Assembly: GCA_016715885.1 (NCBI GenBank)
Contig: JADJXL010000012.1
Coordinates: 1-64,000, forward strand
From: Polyangiaceae bacterium
Lineage (GTDB): Bacteria > Myxococcota_A > Polyangia > Polyangiales > Polyangiaceae
DNA length: 64,000 nt
Reading direction: 5' to 3'
Part shown: one piece after another, positions 8,812 through 16,343 of the stretch
How the letters are laid out: each line of letters begins with the position of its first letter
Position numbering within the stretch: the first letter of the stretch is position 1
Made by a program: the position numbers and the translations under genes
Notes under the pieces: generated by a model
The model's database searches: none
What the model was told of the DNA's origin: nothing
The model's input: the letters and a program-made list of their open reading frames with translations, nothing else

Positions 8812-9300
8812 GCTTATCGGCGCGAAGTTCAACGCCATCCGCCGCTCACGTCCGAAGAAGAGCAGAAGCTCACGCGGCACTACGTCGAGACACAAGACGT
8901 CAAGACTGCAGCACGGCTCGTCACAGCAAATCTGCACCTCATCGTCCGTCGACGAATGTCGAGTGGTGAAGCGTCGCTCGATGCGCCCGTTGGAGACAGC
9001 GAGGGTCGTGCGGTTTCACGCATCGATCTCATGCCTTCGTCCGCGAGCGGTCCCGACGCGGCGTTCGAGTCGCAAGAGATGGATCGCATGGTTCGCGAGC
9101 GGCTCGACACGTTCCGCAAAACGCTCACGGGCAAAGACGTCATCATCTTCGACAAACGCATGTCGGCGGACGAACCCGTCACGCTGCAAGAGCTTGGCGA
9201 CGAGTTCGGGGTGTCGCGTGAACGCGTGAGGCAGCTCGAAGCGCGCCTTGCATCGAAGCTGCGCGCGTACCTCAAGGAAGAGCTTGGTGACGCCGCGTGA
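8812..9300 (+). pseudogene. Sigma-32-like factor with internal deletion
   Basis: From 8836 the frame reads HPPLTSEEEQKLTRHYVETQ and DVKTAARLVTANLHLIVRR, typical of the first part of an RpoH-like factor. It then jumps directly to SSGEASLDAPVGDSEGRAV and, at the end, region 4 with LQELGDEFGVSRERVRQLE. Most of region 2 (core binding, -10 recognition) and region 3 are missing, apparently by an in-frame deletion near 8950. There is no start codon between the upstream stop at 8809-8811 and the ATG at 8956. If translated from 8956, it would make a 114-residue region-4 protein. Confidence 0.7.
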
Positions 9301-9574
9301 ACTGACCAAGGTGCACGAAGAGTTTGTCCGTGGGTCTTTGGGCGAACTTGCGCAGTTGACGCGGGATCGCGAGATGTTGGGCGAAGTGACGATCGTGCTC
9401 GGGCCGCGGCAAAATGTGGACACGCCGGTGATGAGCGACGAGGAAATGGATCGGCTGATCGATGCGGAGCTTGGACGAGGTCGGCGTCCGCGGGACGTGG
9501 CGGATGAAGTGGCGCTCGTGTCGGGACGCAGCAAGCGTGAGGTGTATACGCGGGTGATTGAGCGGAAGCGCTGA
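9290..9574 (+). pseudogene. C-terminal fragment of RsmI (16S rRNA 2'-O-ribose methyltransferase)
   Basis: The segment TPRELTKVHEEFVRGSLGEL followed by GEVTIVLGP matches the end of the RsmI methyltransferase domain. The last residues (VSGRSKREVYTRVIERKR) match its small C-terminal helical domain. The SAM-binding N-terminal two-thirds are absent; the frame upstream of about 9290 belongs to the sigma-32 fragment, read one frame over. The join looks like a deletion scar. Confidence 0.65.
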
Positions 9575-9578
9575 CGCT

Positions 9579-9848
9579 TCAGCCGATGTTCACGTCGACT
9601 TGTTGAAAGCCCGCGACCTTGTCGTGTTGTTCGAGAGCTCGTGCAATCCAGGGCGCGTCGCGCTTTGCAACGACGATGAGGCAGGCTTCTTGTCCGGGTT
9701 TGACTTGAACGCCGGATGCGGAGAATCCCATCTTTGCCGCATCTTCCATCGACATCAGGACGGCTTGCGTCTCGCGCTTGGTCTCGTCGGAGAGCAGTTC
9801 TTCGGGATCGAGACCTTTGACGACGTGCACCACGAAAGCAATGTGCAT
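9579..9848 (-). CDS. Small conserved hypothetical protein
   Basis: 89 residues: MHIAFVVHVVKGLDPEELL, then a Lys/Glu-rich middle and CLIVVAKRDAPWIARALEQ. It is compact and soluble, with alternating beta and helical character. No signal peptide or recognised domain. It converges on the RsmI fragment 4 bp away. Its intact frame among wreckage suggests a real gene. Function unknown. Confidence 0.55.
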   Translation of the reverse strand: MHIAFVVHVVKGLDPEELLSDETKRETQAVLMSMEDAAKMGFSASGVQVKPGQEACLIVVAKRDAPWIARALEQHDKVAGFQQVDVNIG

Positions 9849-10029
9849 GGACGGTATGGTCGCGCTTTTCGAGGCGCAGAAGCAAGAGGCATTCTGTCAG
9901 GAGTCAGGCCGTCTATTCTTGGCAAAACACGAGTGTCCGCTAATGCGGAGACGCTCGCCGACAAACCCCAGGCCCATCACCAACCCTTGCGAGCGGGGAG
10001 AGGGGTACCCGGGGACAGTATGAATCCGT

Positions 10030-10733
10030 ATGGCAGCAGAAGGCATCACGCAAGGGGTTTCTCTGACGGCAGTAAGAAGCGCGCTCTCCGACAAGCGACT
10101 TGAGACATACCGTCTGGGGGATGAGTCGGATGAGGTCGTGCTTGCCCGTTATCGCTGGAACCTTGCTCTTGGTCAATCCTTCTATCCAAGCATAGGATTG
10201 TCGAAGTGACATGGCCATATTTCAAAGTCATCGCCGGATACGATTCAAAGCCGTTGGTACGAGGATTCAGTACCTTACGCGACATAGAGAAGGAGCGGTT
10301 CAGAAAGTGGCGCAGCTGCAGGGACGCAGCAAGCCTGAAGAGCCTATCGCGTGGTAGCGAATTGAGTTTTGGATTAGGGCTGACGCTACAGCCGAATACA
10401 ACGCAAATCTGGCATAGGAAAGCCCACTTTGTCAAAGCATTTCCCAATGTTCCGAAAAAATATAGAACGCGTGCCAATATCGCAGGGAAGCTGCAAGATA
10501 TCCGCAAGCTGCGTAATCGCATTTCACACCATCAGCCAATCTTCAAGATGGAAAGCTTGCCTCAGCTCGACAAAAATATTCTAGAGATCATCGGCTGGCT
10601 TTCTCCCAACATGTTGCTACTGCTTCCGGTTGGTGAGGCCTTCGTCGACGTTTATGCGCGTGGGCACGACGCGTACGCAGTGCCGATAAGGCATGCGAAT
10701 TCGGCGTCACAAACAGGGGCTGCGGCGAATTAG
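10030..10733 (+). pseudogene. Abi-like HEPN protein, split in two frames
   Basis: The first part, ATG 10030 to TGA 10207-10209 (59 residues), reads VRSALSDKRLETYRLGDES and VVLARYRWNLALGQSFYPSI, the N-terminal signature of Abi_2-type abortive-infection proteins. The second part, from about 10206 in another frame, reads ELSFGLGLTLQP, then AFPNVPKKYRTR and LRNRISHHQPIF. RNRISH is the HEPN Rx4H ribonuclease motif. The piece normally between them (about 30-40 residues) is missing or altered. The two parts are probably one broken abortive-infection gene. If the second were translated alone it would keep the catalytic motif. Confidence 0.6.
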
Positions 10734-10773
10734 ACGCCATTGAGTCGACGATCCAAACTGGGGCGGCAATTCG

Positions 10774-11853
10774 TCACCCCCGCTTGAGCTTCGATTGCGC
10801 CTTCGCCGCCTTCCCCATCCATCGATTTTTACGCGCTTCGTCACTGCGCAGTCGCGTATTGGACATGATTTCGAGTCGCTGACCTTCGGCGCGTAATCGC
10901 AAAAAACTCTCCAATCGTTCCGGCGCGAGCGTTTTTTGCGTTACTGCCTCGCGTACGGCGCATCCCGGTTCTTTGTCGTGTCCACAATCCGAAAATCGGC
11001 AATTGGCAGCGAGCGCTGCGATGTCTTCGAACGCCTCCGCCAAACCCGATCCACCTCCTGCCCAAACTCCAATTTCACGCATTCCCGGCGTATCGATCAA
11101 GATCCCACCCGCAGGCAATACAATGAGCTCCCGACGCGTCGTCGTGTGCCGGCCCTTGTCCGTTCCAGCCGATATGGCCGACGTCGCTAGCCTTTCTTCA
11201 CCAATCAATCGATTGATCAGCGTCGATTTGCCCACGCCGGACGAACCGAGCAGCACGCCCGTCATGCCCTCGCGCAAATATCCTCGAATCGTGTCGATCC
11301 CTTCGCCCGTCACGGCACTCGATACGTGCACCGCCACGTCCGCAGCATTTGCCGAAATCCATTCCAATGCCGGTTTCGGGTCACCCAAGTCGGCTTTCGT
11401 GAGCAAAATGATGGGCTCGGCGCCACTTTCGCGCGTGATTGCCAAGTATCGCTCGAGCCTCCGTGGATTGAAATCACGATTGAGCGAGCTCACGAGAAAT
11501 GCAAAGTCGATGTTGGCTGCGACGACCTGCGGTTTGTCCCCGGTCCCCGCCGCCCTCCGAATGAATGCCGTACGCCGCGGAAGCAGCGCTTGCACGATTG
11601 CATGGCCGTCCGTATCGGGCTGATCGTCCACGACGACCCAATCGCCGACGGCAGGAAAGTCAATCGGACTCTGCGCTTCGTGGCGGAGTTTGCCCGAAAG
11701 CACCGCCATGCTCGACACGGTTTCACCCTGGATTTCGTACGCTCCACGATGTTCCGTAATCACACGCGCAACGGCCCGATGCGGCCCCTCGTGCACCAAA
11801 AAGTGGCCAGCAAAATAGGGCGAATAGCCAAGGCGTGCGAGCGCGGGAGTCAT
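10774..11853 (-). CDS. rsgA: Ribosome small-subunit-dependent GTPase A
   Basis: RsgA is a circularly permuted GTPase that helps late maturation of the 30S subunit. The frame shows an N-terminal OB-like domain, G4 (LLTKADL), then G1 GSSGVGKSTLINRL and G3 DTPGMREIGVW, the permuted order of the family. A C-terminal zinc site is present (CRFSDCGHDKEPGCAVREA). ATG 11853 (MTPALARLGY) is preferred because GGAG precedes it; the frame is open to 11907. The length of 359 residues is normal. It converges with the broken Abi gene and marks the left edge of the intact chromosomal backbone. Confidence 0.93.
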   Translation of the reverse strand: MTPALARLGYSPYFAGHFLVHEGPHRAVARVITEHRGAYEIQGETVSSMAVLSGKLRHEAQSPIDFPAVGDWVVVDDQPDTDGHAIVQALLPRRTAFIRRAAGTGDKPQVVAANIDFAFLVSSLNRDFNPRRLERYLAITRESGAEPIILLTKADLGDPKPALEWISANAADVAVHVSSAVTGEGIDTIRGYLREGMTGVLLGSSGVGKSTLINRLIGEERLATSAISAGTDKGRHTTTRRELIVLPAGGILIDTPGMREIGVWAGGGSGLAEAFEDIAALAANCRFSDCGHDKEPGCAVREAVTQKTLAPERLESFLRLRAEGQRLEIMSNTRLRSDEARKNRWMGKAAKAQSKLKRG

Positions 11854-11946
11854 GTGCGGATAACGGTTCTCCGCAGAGAACCTAGAGTTCCGAGCAGTTT
11901 GAAACAAGGTTCTATCGGGGGGTATGGGGGGCAGAGCAGTCGGCTC

Positions 11947-11973
11947 GTCTTTTGGGGCGTAGCCCCAAAAGAC
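11947..11973. terminator. Perfect 12-bp hairpin between glyS and rsgA
   Basis: GTCTTTTGGGGC, loop GTA, GCCCCAAAAGAC form a perfect stem, and an outer CGGCTC/GAGCCG pair flanks it. It lies after the glyS stop on the - strand. There is no clear U-tract, so it may be an attenuating or RNA-stabilising hairpin rather than a standard terminator. Confidence 0.5.
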
Positions 11974-12070
11974 TCAAAGAGCCGCCTGCGAGCCCCCCAT
12001 CGCAAACTGGCCTCGCGCAGCGGGCGTCTTACGCCCGCGAAGCGAGCGTTCAACTCGAGGCCCGGTATCA

Positions 12071-14146
12071 TTACCGCTCGCCGAGCAAGTCGAACCGGGC
12101 GAGCGTCGAGCACATCTCGGAAATGGCTCGCATGAGACGCAGCCGATTTTCCCGCACGGGCAAATCGTCCGTCATGACGTACACGTCCAAGAAGTATTGG
12201 TGCAAAAGCGGCGCAAACCGAGCCACTTCGCGAAGCGCGGCCCCGTAATCACCAGCTCGACGCAAATCGACCAGCGTCGCGCGCAGCTTCACGTATCCGT
12301 CGTATACGATCCGCTCGCTCACGTGATCCTCCGCGCGCGGAGCAACGGGTTCTCCGGCCGGCGCATTCTCCGCAATGTTCGTCGCGCGCTTGAACACCTC
12401 GCCCACGCTCGCACGCGTGGCTGCATCGAGCTCCGCCAGCGCGCTTGCCCGCGCGCGCGCATCGAGCGGCCTTTCGAAGGCCACCGCAAGGCTTGCCGCA
12501 ACGGCATCTTGCGGAAGTTTGTCCGTCAGTAACCCGCGCAAACGCTCCGTGAAAAAGTCGCCGAGCTTGTCCATAAGCTCCGCGGGCCCGAGATCTAGCG
12601 TCACGCCGCCATACCCGTCATACGCTGCCCGGATGGCATCGGAGAGGCGCAGATCGAAGCCGCGATCGAACATCACGCGCAAGATGCCAATGCACGCACG
12701 CCGCAAACCGTAAGGATCCGCCGCTCCCGTGGGCGTCAGACCAATCGCGAAACAACCCACGATCGTGTCGAGCCTGTCGGCGATCGAAACGAGCGCACCC
12801 GCATCCGATTTCGGCGTCGCATCCTGCGCACCCTTCGGCTGGTAGTGCTCGCGAATCACATCCGCCACGTCCGCACTCACGCCTTGCGCGAGCGCGTACG
12901 CGCGGCCCATTTCTCCTTCGAGCTCCGGGAATTCGCCGACCATCAGCGACACGAGATCGCATTTGGCAAGATGCGCTCCCGATGCCGATGCCATGAGTGT
13001 CGGTTCGGGGAGCGAAAGCAAAAGACCAATCTCGCGCGCAAGGCGCTCGATGCGCGTAGCTTTGCCCAGCATCGTGCCGAGACGTTTTTGAAAGACGATC
13101 CCTCCGAGCTTCTGTCGCCTGTCGGCGAGCGGAATGGCCACGTCTTCGCGATAGAAAAAGCGCGCATCAGAAAGGCGCGCACGCATCGTGCAATCGTTGC
13201 CGCGGCGAATGTTTTCCGGCGCGAGCGCCGTGTTCACGACCGATAAGTACCGCGGCAAAAGCTTCCCATCGGCACCTCGCACGCAGAAGTAACGTTGATG
13301 CCCCTTGGCCACTGCGACGATGACTCGCTCGGGCAGTTCGAGGAATTCATTCGCATAACCACCGACGATGACGTGAGGTTCCTCCACGAGCGAAAGGTTT
13401 TCCCCAATCAAAAAGTCGTCCTCGATGAGCGTTCCGCCGGCGGCTTTTGCGCCTTCGACGAGCCTTTCGTGCATCACGCGTGCGCGTTCTGCTGGGTCGA
13501 CGAGCACATGCGCTTTGCGAAGCGTTTCGACGTAGGAATCGGCGTCGGCAAACGAAATCGTTTCAGGTGCAAGGAATCTGTGTCCACGTGACGTGCGCCC
13601 GCTCTTCACGCCCGCTACGTCGACGTCGATCACGTCGCGGCCAAAGAGCGCGACGATCCAATGAATCGGCCGTCCGAAGGCAAACTCGCCGGAGCCCCAA
13701 CGCATCGACTTGCGAAACGGAATCGCCGTGATGATCGCGCGCAGCGCATCGGGCAAAAGCGCCGCCGCGCTCTGTCCTGCTTCGCGCCGCGTGCCCACGA
13801 GGTACTCGCCTTTGGGCGTTTCGACGCGGCGCAAGTCGGCAACCGAGCAGCCGATCTTCGAGGCAAACGCTTCGGCGGCCTTCGTCGGAACACCTTCTTT
13901 GAACGCTGCTTTTACGGGCGGACCCGTCACTTCCTCTTCGAGATCCGGTTGACGCTCGGCCACGTGCGCAACGACCACGGAAAGGCGCCTGGGCGTGCCA
14001 AGCGCTCGGATGGTCCCATGCGCAAGCCGGAGATCCGCGAGTTTTTTGTGTACGAGCTCGGGCAGCGCACGCAGCGCAGCCTCGACGAAAGAAGCCGGCA
14101 GCTCTTCGCAGCCGATCTCGAGGAGCAAGTCGCGAGTGTCGGACAT
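12071..14146 (-). CDS. glyS: Glycyl-tRNA synthetase beta subunit
   Basis: The 691-residue protein is the tRNA-recognising beta chain of the alpha2beta2 bacterial glycyl-tRNA synthetase. The start MSDTRDLLLEIGCEELPASF and the motif ALGTPRRLSV are diagnostic, as is the internal RYFCVRGADGKLLPRYLSV. The C-terminal part is the helical anticodon-binding domain ending in MRAISEMCSTLARFDLLGE. The alpha-subunit gene glyQ is not in the window; it is usually adjacent. miaA lies divergently upstream, with about 117 bp between the two starts. Confidence 0.95.
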   Translation of the reverse strand: MSDTRDLLLEIGCEELPASFVEAALRALPELVHKKLADLRLAHGTIRALGTPRRLSVVVAHVAERQPDLEEEVTGPPVKAAFKEGVPTKAAEAFASKIGCSVADLRRVETPKGEYLVGTRREAGQSAAALLPDALRAIITAIPFRKSMRWGSGEFAFGRPIHWIVALFGRDVIDVDVAGVKSGRTSRGHRFLAPETISFADADSYVETLRKAHVLVDPAERARVMHERLVEGAKAAGGTLIEDDFLIGENLSLVEEPHVIVGGYANEFLELPERVIVAVAKGHQRYFCVRGADGKLLPRYLSVVNTALAPENIRRGNDCTMRARLSDARFFYREDVAIPLADRRQKLGGIVFQKRLGTMLGKATRIERLAREIGLLLSLPEPTLMASASGAHLAKCDLVSLMVGEFPELEGEMGRAYALAQGVSADVADVIREHYQPKGAQDATPKSDAGALVSIADRLDTIVGCFAIGLTPTGAADPYGLRRACIGILRVMFDRGFDLRLSDAIRAAYDGYGGVTLDLGPAELMDKLGDFFTERLRGLLTDKLPQDAVAASLAVAFERPLDARARASALAELDAATRASVGEVFKRATNIAENAPAGEPVAPRAEDHVSERIVYDGYVKLRATLVDLRRAGDYGAALREVARFAPLLHQYFLDVYVMTDDLPVRENRLRLMRAISEMCSTLARFDLLGER

Positions 14147-14263
14147 GAGGCGCGCACCCTAGCGCAAACGACGCGCTCGAGGGAGGTTCTTCGTGCATCC
14201 AAGCGGTGCTCGCGGTCGCGATGGCGTGGTGATGCTGCTACATCACGCCTTCCGTCCGTCGCG

Positions 14264-15193
14264 ATGCACATGAATGCACCCCAAAACAGCGCTCCTCCGC
14301 CGTCCTGGCGGCAAATCGAGCGGCCGAACGAAGACGAGCTCTTGGTCGTCGTTGGTCCTACGGCCACAGGAAAAACCGAGCTGGGGATCCGTCTCGCCGA
14401 GATGTTCGGGGGTGAAATCATCGGCGCCGACAGCGTGCAGATCTACCGCGACTACGACATCGGCTCGGGCAAACCCACCGCGGAAGAACAAGCGCGCGTC
14501 GCGCATCACCTCGTGTCCGTAGCGGATCCATTCGCCCCGATCGATGCGCACACCTATGCCGAAATGGCGGATCGAGCCATCGCGGACGTACGAAAGCGTG
14601 GTCTTGTGCCCATCGTCGTCGGAGGGACGTATCTCTGGGTGAAGGCTCTCGTTCGAGGGCTCATGGCGGCGCCTCCTGCGAGTCCTGAAATCCGCGCGAG
14701 ACATGCAGCGTTCGTCGAAGCATCCGGGCGCGGCGCGCTGCATGCAGAGCTTGCCAAGGTCGATCCGGAGAGCGCCAATCGTTTGGCCCCAAACGACTTC
14801 GTTCGCGTCAGTCGAGCGCTCGAAGTGTACGAGCTATCGGGCAAGCGGCAGAGCGAATGGTTTGCCGAGCATGGTTTTCAGGACGAACGGTATCGGGCAA
14901 GGTTTGTCGGGGTCGCGGTGTCGCGCGAAGAGCAGGACGCGCGGATTCGAGCGCGCGTCGTGCGATGGCTCGAACAAGGCTGGATCGAAGAGGTGCGCGG
15001 GCTGCTTGCGAAAGGGCATGCGTCCACGCGAGCGATGGGATCGGTGGGGTACAAGGAAGTGCGTGCCCACGTCGAGGGGCAGTTACAGAAAGACGAACTC
15101 GTCGAAGCGATCGTGCGAGCGACGCGCGTGTTTGCTCGAAGGCAACGCACGTGGCTCCGGGACGAACCCGTGAAATATTACGCGCTCGAATGA
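14264..15193 (+). CDS. miaA: tRNA dimethylallyltransferase
   Basis: MiaA adds an isopentenyl group to A37 of tRNAs reading UNN codons. The P-loop GPTATGKTELGIRLAE starts at about residue 30, followed by GADSVQIYRDYDIGSGKP (substrate-binding DSxQ) and VGGTYLWVKALVRGL. The C-terminal part holds SVGYKEVRAHVEG and TRVFARRQRTWLRD, all family hallmarks. ATG 14264 gives 309 residues, normal for the family; the frame is open much further upstream, but that portion is the antisense of glyS. It converges with the next gene. Confidence 0.95.
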   Translation: MHMNAPQNSAPPPSWRQIERPNEDELLVVVGPTATGKTELGIRLAEMFGGEIIGADSVQIYRDYDIGSGKPTAEEQARVAHHLVSVADPFAPIDAHTYAEMADRAIADVRKRGLVPIVVGGTYLWVKALVRGLMAAPPASPEIRARHAAFVEASGRGALHAELAKVDPESANRLAPNDFVRVSRALEVYELSGKRQSEWFAEHGFQDERYRARFVGVAVSREEQDARIRARVVRWLEQGWIEEVRGLLAKGHASTRAMGSVGYKEVRAHVEGQLQKDELVEAIVRATRVFARRQRTWLRDEPVKYYALE

Positions 15194-15221
15194 TTGGCGT
15201 GACGTCTACGGGTGCACATCC

Positions 15222-16196
15222 TCACTCGTCACCCGTCACATCCAGCGTGAGCGTCACGCTGACGAGCATCGGTGTGCTCGTCGCGTCGAGTTTGTCCAAC
15301 GCTTCCTTGTAGGCCTCATCCAGCATCGCGCGAGCGCTTGCGCGATCGAGCCCCGTTGCTCGTCGCTCCACGTTGACCCGCGTGAGGACGGGCAAATCCT
15401 CCGAGGCGAGCGTTTTCAGCTCCGTCGTTTTCTTGGATGTCTCTTTCTTCGGACGCGGCTGACTCGGCGGCGGCGAGCTGCCTCGCTTGGACTCGATGAC
15501 CACGTCGATCGGCGCCACGACCTTCGTGAGACCCGCTTGCGGCGCAGGCGTGCCGAAGTCGTAGTCCTGCCCCGTGTCGAACGCCGATGCGCCGACGATG
15601 CTCTGCTTGCCCGTCGACAAGTACGCCTGCGCCGCGCCCACCACCATGCGCAGCTCGAGCGGCAGCGATCGACGCATTTCGTCCTGATGCAGGATCGCAC
15701 GTGCTTCGCGCAGATACTTCGAAGCCGAAAGATCACCTCGCTCCATCTGCACGAGCCGCCGTAGGGTGTTCACCACGGTCGCGTCTTCGAGCGTGCCGAG
15801 CGATTCCGCCGCGGTCGCGAGGCTCGACTGCACAGCCGACGAGCTCGTTTCGAGTCGCGCGTTTGCCAGCTTGTCGACGATCTCCAGCGCCGACGCGTTT
15901 GCGAGCGATTCACAAAGTGCATTGGCACTCCGAGCCGTACGCAGCCGATCGCACTCGAGGTTTCCTCCGACGGCTTTCACACGCGTTTCTAGCGCCTGCA
16001 TCACAGCCCATGCCACCGGACCCATTGGCTGCACGGCTTCGCGAACTTTGCGCCCGAAGAGCTCGACGTTTTTGGCATTCAGCGACCGATCATTCATCGC
16101 TGCGCCCAAAACCGCTGTGCCGAGCAAGACGGCCCGCGCCCATATCGTCGGTTCTGGAAGGGCGGTGCTTTCGTTTTCCGTTTTGCTCTTCACCAT
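15222..16196 (-). CDS. Hypothetical protein, alpha-helical
   Basis: 324 residues from ATG 16196, which has GGAG 7 bases upstream. The N-terminal part has one hydrophobic stretch (WARAVLLGTAVLGAAM). The middle (residues about 50-180) is helical and rich in Ala and Leu, reminiscent of HEAT/TPR-like repeats. The C-terminal third has a Ser/Pro/Lys linker (SSPPPSQPRPKKETSKK) and a small final domain with VSVTLTLDVTGDE. No known family is recognised. It is probably cytosolic or membrane-anchored. The divergent DsbA-type lipoprotein starts about 150 bp away. Confidence 0.7.
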   Translation of the reverse strand: MVKSKTENESTALPEPTIWARAVLLGTAVLGAAMNDRSLNAKNVELFGRKVREAVQPMGPVAWAVMQALETRVKAVGGNLECDRLRTARSANALCESLANASALEIVDKLANARLETSSSAVQSSLATAAESLGTLEDATVVNTLRRLVQMERGDLSASKYLREARAILHQDEMRRSLPLELRMVVGAAQAYLSTGKQSIVGASAFDTGQDYDFGTPAPQAGLTKVVAPIDVVIESKRGSSPPPSQPRPKKETSKKTTELKTLASEDLPVLTRVNVERRATGLDRASARAMLDEAYKEALDKLDATSTPMLVSVTLTLDVTGDE

Positions 16197-16343
16197 GCGA
16201 TTGCTCCGTCTCCGAGTATAGGAGAAGCACGCCACCCGCACGAACGTTTGCGCTCATTCGCATTGACCAAGACGGAGCGCGGTGCAGGAATTCTTCCGGG
16301 CCATCGACCGACACTCGTCCGCATTCCTGCTATCGTGCCGCGC

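Noticed and set aside
1..10740. Prophage
   Set aside because: No capsid, tail, portal, terminase or integrase gene is present; the content is RHS cassettes, an IS and gene fragments.
13661..14263. Long N-terminal extension of MiaA (+ strand)
   Set aside because: It is the antisense of glyS; MiaA homology starts after 14264.
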